From: JAFGPS01 sp964628465
Lineage (GTDB): Bacteria; Planctomycetota; Phycisphaerae; Sedimentisphaerales; Anaerobacaceae
DNA length: 64,000 nucleotides
Direction: 5' to 3'
Assembly (NCBI GenBank): GCA_964628465.1
Contig: CAZVOA010000002.1
Span: forward strand, 62,001 to 126,000
This document shows positions 62,050 through 64,000 of this stretch, in pieces. Positions within the stretch are counted from its first letter, which is position 1; each line of letters opens with the position of its first letter. A program made the translations under genes and the position numbers. The notes under the pieces were generated by a model, which worked only from the letters and a program-made list of their open reading frames with translations, had not been told where the DNA came from and made no database searches.

Positions 62050-62398
62050 AAAATTGGGAGGCGCCGTGCTTTCTATCATTTTTTATTAACCTTTTTTTGA
62101 AAGGATAGTAAAATGACCAATATCGGAAAGACACTTACCTTTATTGGCAAGGTAATGATAGGGTGGCGCTTATCTTCGGATTTATAAGGCCCACAGACAA
62201 CCTTTTGGATACCATTGCTTAGTCAACAATGCCCAGAAGAGCTGAGGATAACTTTATGCCGGAGGTAGTTCTAATAATCGAAATATCATAAGCGGTAGGT
62301 AACATATTTATGTTATAGGCTGTAGGTGATTATTCGGGATTAGGGCCAAATAATATTAAGTCTGACTAACTTTTTATTGTTTGGCGCCTCCCTATTTT
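62050..62398 (+). ncRNA. candidate structured RNA inside the IS, downstream of the P63C gene
   Basis: GGGAGGCGCC (62056-62065) is exactly complementary to GGCGCCTCCC (62383-62392), and A/T bases on both sides extend the stem by about five pairs, closing a ~350-nt segment without a reading frame. Internal hairpins are visible: TACCTT/AAGGTA (about 62137-62155), CATTG/CAATG (about 62212-62230) and TAACAT/ATGTTA (about 62300-62315). The size and closing stem recall large ornate RNAs, but it does not match RNase P, tmRNA or a group II intron as far as I can tell. Expression is unproven; a DNA-level role is possible. Confidence 0.5.
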
Positions 62399-62486
62399 AT
62401 TTTCTATATCTTTTTTACCACCGATATTAACTTTTCAATGAACTATTTATTTTTATCTACTTACTACCTGTTAGTAGGACATTCCG

Positions 62487-62722
62487 ACTATTTTTAACTT
62501 TAGCTCACTTTAGGCACTTTTAACTTTAAATTACAAGTATCTCCGCGTTCTCTGCGAACTCCGCGGTGAAATATGCAAATTAAGGTCCCATAAGGCAATC
62601 ACAACGTCCCGTAACATGCCTTTTTTAACGAATATACTGATTAAACAGCCAAGTTTAGAAAGTTGGTTTTCATTTATTCCGAAATTCCTATTAAGAAACA
62701 ATAACATGTAAGGAGTTGATAA
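62487..62722. repeat. right target duplication and right arm of the interrupted palindromic repeat
   Basis: ACTATTTT (62487-62494) is the right target duplication. From 62496 to 62571 the sequence is the inverted counterpart of 59985-60060, including CTCCGCGTTCTCTGCGAACT (62541-62560). The remaining ~150 bp up to the next gene show no feature except an AAGGAG site before 62723. Confidence 0.7.
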
Positions 62723-63193
62723 ATGGATATTTATAATTCGATGTTTTCGCAAACATTCGTTTTTAATGAGCAAATAGCAAGTCAGATTTTCGAGACAATA
62801 CCGGAAGACGGCCCTATCGTATTAATAGTCGATCCAATCGGTAATATCTGGCCAAGCGATTCGGAACAATATCATAATCTGAATATAAGCGAATCATTCC
62901 TGAAAGAACTAAGCCGGAAAATCGGCGATGGCTGCGAACCGGTAATCGCGCAGGAAAATGAATGCAGTTTCATAGCATCGCAGCTCGTAACCGAACGAAG
63001 CAACTGCGGCTACATCATTATCGCACTGCCGCACGACACGCCGGAATCAATTCTCGCGAATATAACTATTATCGAAATGCTTATAAACCAATTCAGTCTG
63101 ATTGCAAGGCTGATTGAAAAAAATAATCATTTCTACGAAGTGCAGGCGAAAAGACATACCGCGGACCATTTTGAAAACGTATGCCTTAACTAA
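62723..63193 (+). CDS. hypothetical protein
   Basis: This 156-residue soluble protein has an AAGGAG site 7 bases before the ATG, and no signal peptide or membrane helix. The first half has EDGPIVLIVDPIGNIWPSDS, resembling a strand-loop of a PAS/GAF-like sensor, and the second contains an amphipathic helix (NITIIEMLINQFSLIARLIE) ending in YEVQAKRHTADHFENVCLN. I do not recognise a family. Codon use and composition match neighbouring genes. It lies between repeat clusters with no operon partners. Confidence 0.65.
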   Translation: MDIYNSMFSQTFVFNEQIASQIFETIPEDGPIVLIVDPIGNIWPSDSEQYHNLNISESFLKELSRKIGDGCEPVIAQENECSFIASQLVTERSNCGYIIIALPHDTPESILANITIIEMLINQFSLIARLIEKNNHFYEVQAKRHTADHFENVCLN

Positions 63194-63615
63194 ACTCGCT
63201 TTGCATTAAATATTGTATAAATAAAAATCCCCTGCACAGATAGGATCGAGATTATTCCTTCATTTTTCATGTATGTTTGAAATACTCGTCAACTGCCTTA
63301 TGCAGGGGAAACATGCTTTAACGTTTCTTTCGTTTATTAACTTGATAATGTCAATCTATTATTAAATATCGGCAGTTCTTATTTGAAAGCTTTAACCTTT
63401 ATATTAACCGATAGCCAAATGTTATCTTCATGTTTCAACACAGGAAATAGAAGAAGAAATAATTGAACTTCTCACCTTTTACCTGTTCCCCAAAATCACA
63501 TTTAAAAATGGTCTTCATCTACCCTGATATGCTTTGACTGACCCCGCTTAAACCCGATAATGTTAATTTCATGCGTATAAATATTTTTTCATAAAACTTT
63601 AAAAAACATAAATTG
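63194..63615. other. intergenic region with a large hairpin of unknown role
   Basis: CCCCTGCA (63229-63236) and TGCAGGGG (63301-63308) form an 8-bp GC-rich stem around ~64 nt that contains a second pairing (CGAG...CTCG). On the minus strand the structure is followed by ATTTTTATTT, so it could be a small RNA with its own terminator or the 3' end of a minus-strand transcript. No protein gene is visible in the region. Confidence 0.4.
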
Positions 63616-63976
63616 TTCAAACTGACCTATTTTTTCTTTGTCATGCTGAACGGAGTGAAGTATCTGGCTCTCGAATAAGAAGTTACGAACTCTACATATT
63701 TTATATTCATAGGCCAGATCCTTCGTTTCACTCCTAAGAAACTAAATCTTTTAACGGGTGGCAGCCTCAAGCGCAAGCTTGGGGATGGCATGGCATGAGT
63801 TTACCATCCCCATCCTGAAAAAACAGGATGAGGCTGCCACCCATTATTTTAAGATTCCAAGTTTCTTTCACATACATCCTTAAAATCAGGTTCGATGCTC
63901 AGGATGACAAACGTTTATATCTACTTACTACAATAGCACTTATAGAATCATTTCGCGAATAACCTGTCAGTTTGAG
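63616..63976. mobile_element. 361-bp MITE-like palindromic element, copy B
   Basis: This is the second copy of the element at 58214-58574, same length, with many scattered changes. The ends are TTCAAACTGACC and GTCAGTTTGAG, and the inner arm GGGTGGCAGCCTCAAGCGCA is opposite GAGGCTGCCACCC. A piece of the same inner arm is found inside murD. Confidence 0.82.
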
Positions 63977-64000
63977 TAAATTAAATGAAAAAAAATCTCT

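Larger units (their letters stand above)
60126..62486 (+). mobile_element. complete IS1595-family insertion sequence with P63C passenger gene and structured segment
   Basis: The element is 2361 bp. Its imperfect terminal inverted repeats are CGGAATGTCCCATTTAACGG (from 60126) and, on the other strand, CGGAATGTCCTACTAACAGG (ending at 62486). It is flanked by exact 8-bp duplications ACTATTTT (60118-60125 and 62487-62494); 8 bp is the size known for the IS1595 family. It holds a transposase gene, an overlapping passenger gene and a ~350-nt non-coding segment. Intact ends, intact genes and perfect duplications indicate a recent insertion. Confidence 0.92.

Noticed and set aside
62050..62398. RNase P RNA, tmRNA or group II intron
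   Set aside because: Ends pair, but I found no RNase P or tmRNA signature sequence, no tRNA-like domain, no domain V-type hairpin and no reverse transcriptase nearby.

Overview
The window looks like a chromosome segment from an AT-rich, Gram-negative bacterium. My best placement is Planctomycetota, probably a Phycisphaerae-like lineage. That is inferred from the mix of outer-membrane efflux proteins, a very long multi-PDZ site-2 protease, a secreted GH95 enzyme with esterases, an ECF sigma factor overlapping a membrane-anchored partner gene, an RNase HI-PurN fusion and long-form HisG. No 16S gene is present to confirm it.

Layout. 1-5.9 kb (minus strand): the information-processing cluster tRNA-Thr, tuf, rpmG, tRNA-Trp, secE, nusG, rplK, rplA, rplJ, rplL, rpoB (cut by the edge). 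6.3-13.1 kb (plus): a TetR regulator with a complete tripartite RND efflux pump and a small conserved-looking protein. 13.1-17.1 kb: clpC preceded by a tandem duplication of its promoter and 5' end, which leaves a stand-alone ClpC N-domain gene and a STAS-like remnant. 17.4-19.3 kb (minus): an AAA ATPase overlapping a Toprim-like DUF4276 gene, a plausible two-gene defence unit. 19.4-22.5 kb: RNase H-PurN fusion, zinc-ribbon coiled-coil protein, M20 peptidase. 22.7-27.8 kb (minus): a GH95 alpha-L-fucosidase-like enzyme and two CE1-like esterases, all three carrying Gly/Arg-rich inserts. 28.3-32.2 kb: exopolysaccharide glycosyltransferases. 32.2-44.8 kb (minus): glyA, rseP, dxr, hisG, a HhH-fold protein, rbfA, infB, nusA and a membrane-anchored hypothetical. 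44.9-49.8 kb (plus): pyrF, ubiE/menG, a thioredoxin-fold lipoprotein, murD. 49.8-59.8 kb (mostly minus): Tat-exported PHP protein, ECF sigma/partner pair, tRNA-Leu, MTA/SAH nucleosidase, coiled-coil lipoprotein, SGNH-TPR protein, RluB-type pseudouridine synthase, UbiA-family prenyltransferase, rho.

60.1-62.5 kb holds the most distinctive object: a complete 2361-bp IS1595-family element with matching 8-bp target duplications. It carries a transposase, an overlapping P63C-domain passenger gene and a ~350-nt non-coding segment whose ends form a strong GC-rich stem. It sits inside an older palindromic repeat. The right end has one unrecognised gene and the second copy of a 361-bp MITE-like element; the first copy is at 58.2 kb.

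Repeats recur throughout: 361-bp MITE-like units, a 28-bp palindrome on both sides of hisG, and short heptanucleotide tandem arrays. Some of this repeat DNA has entered coding sequence, most clearly as an in-frame insert of about 50 residues in murD.
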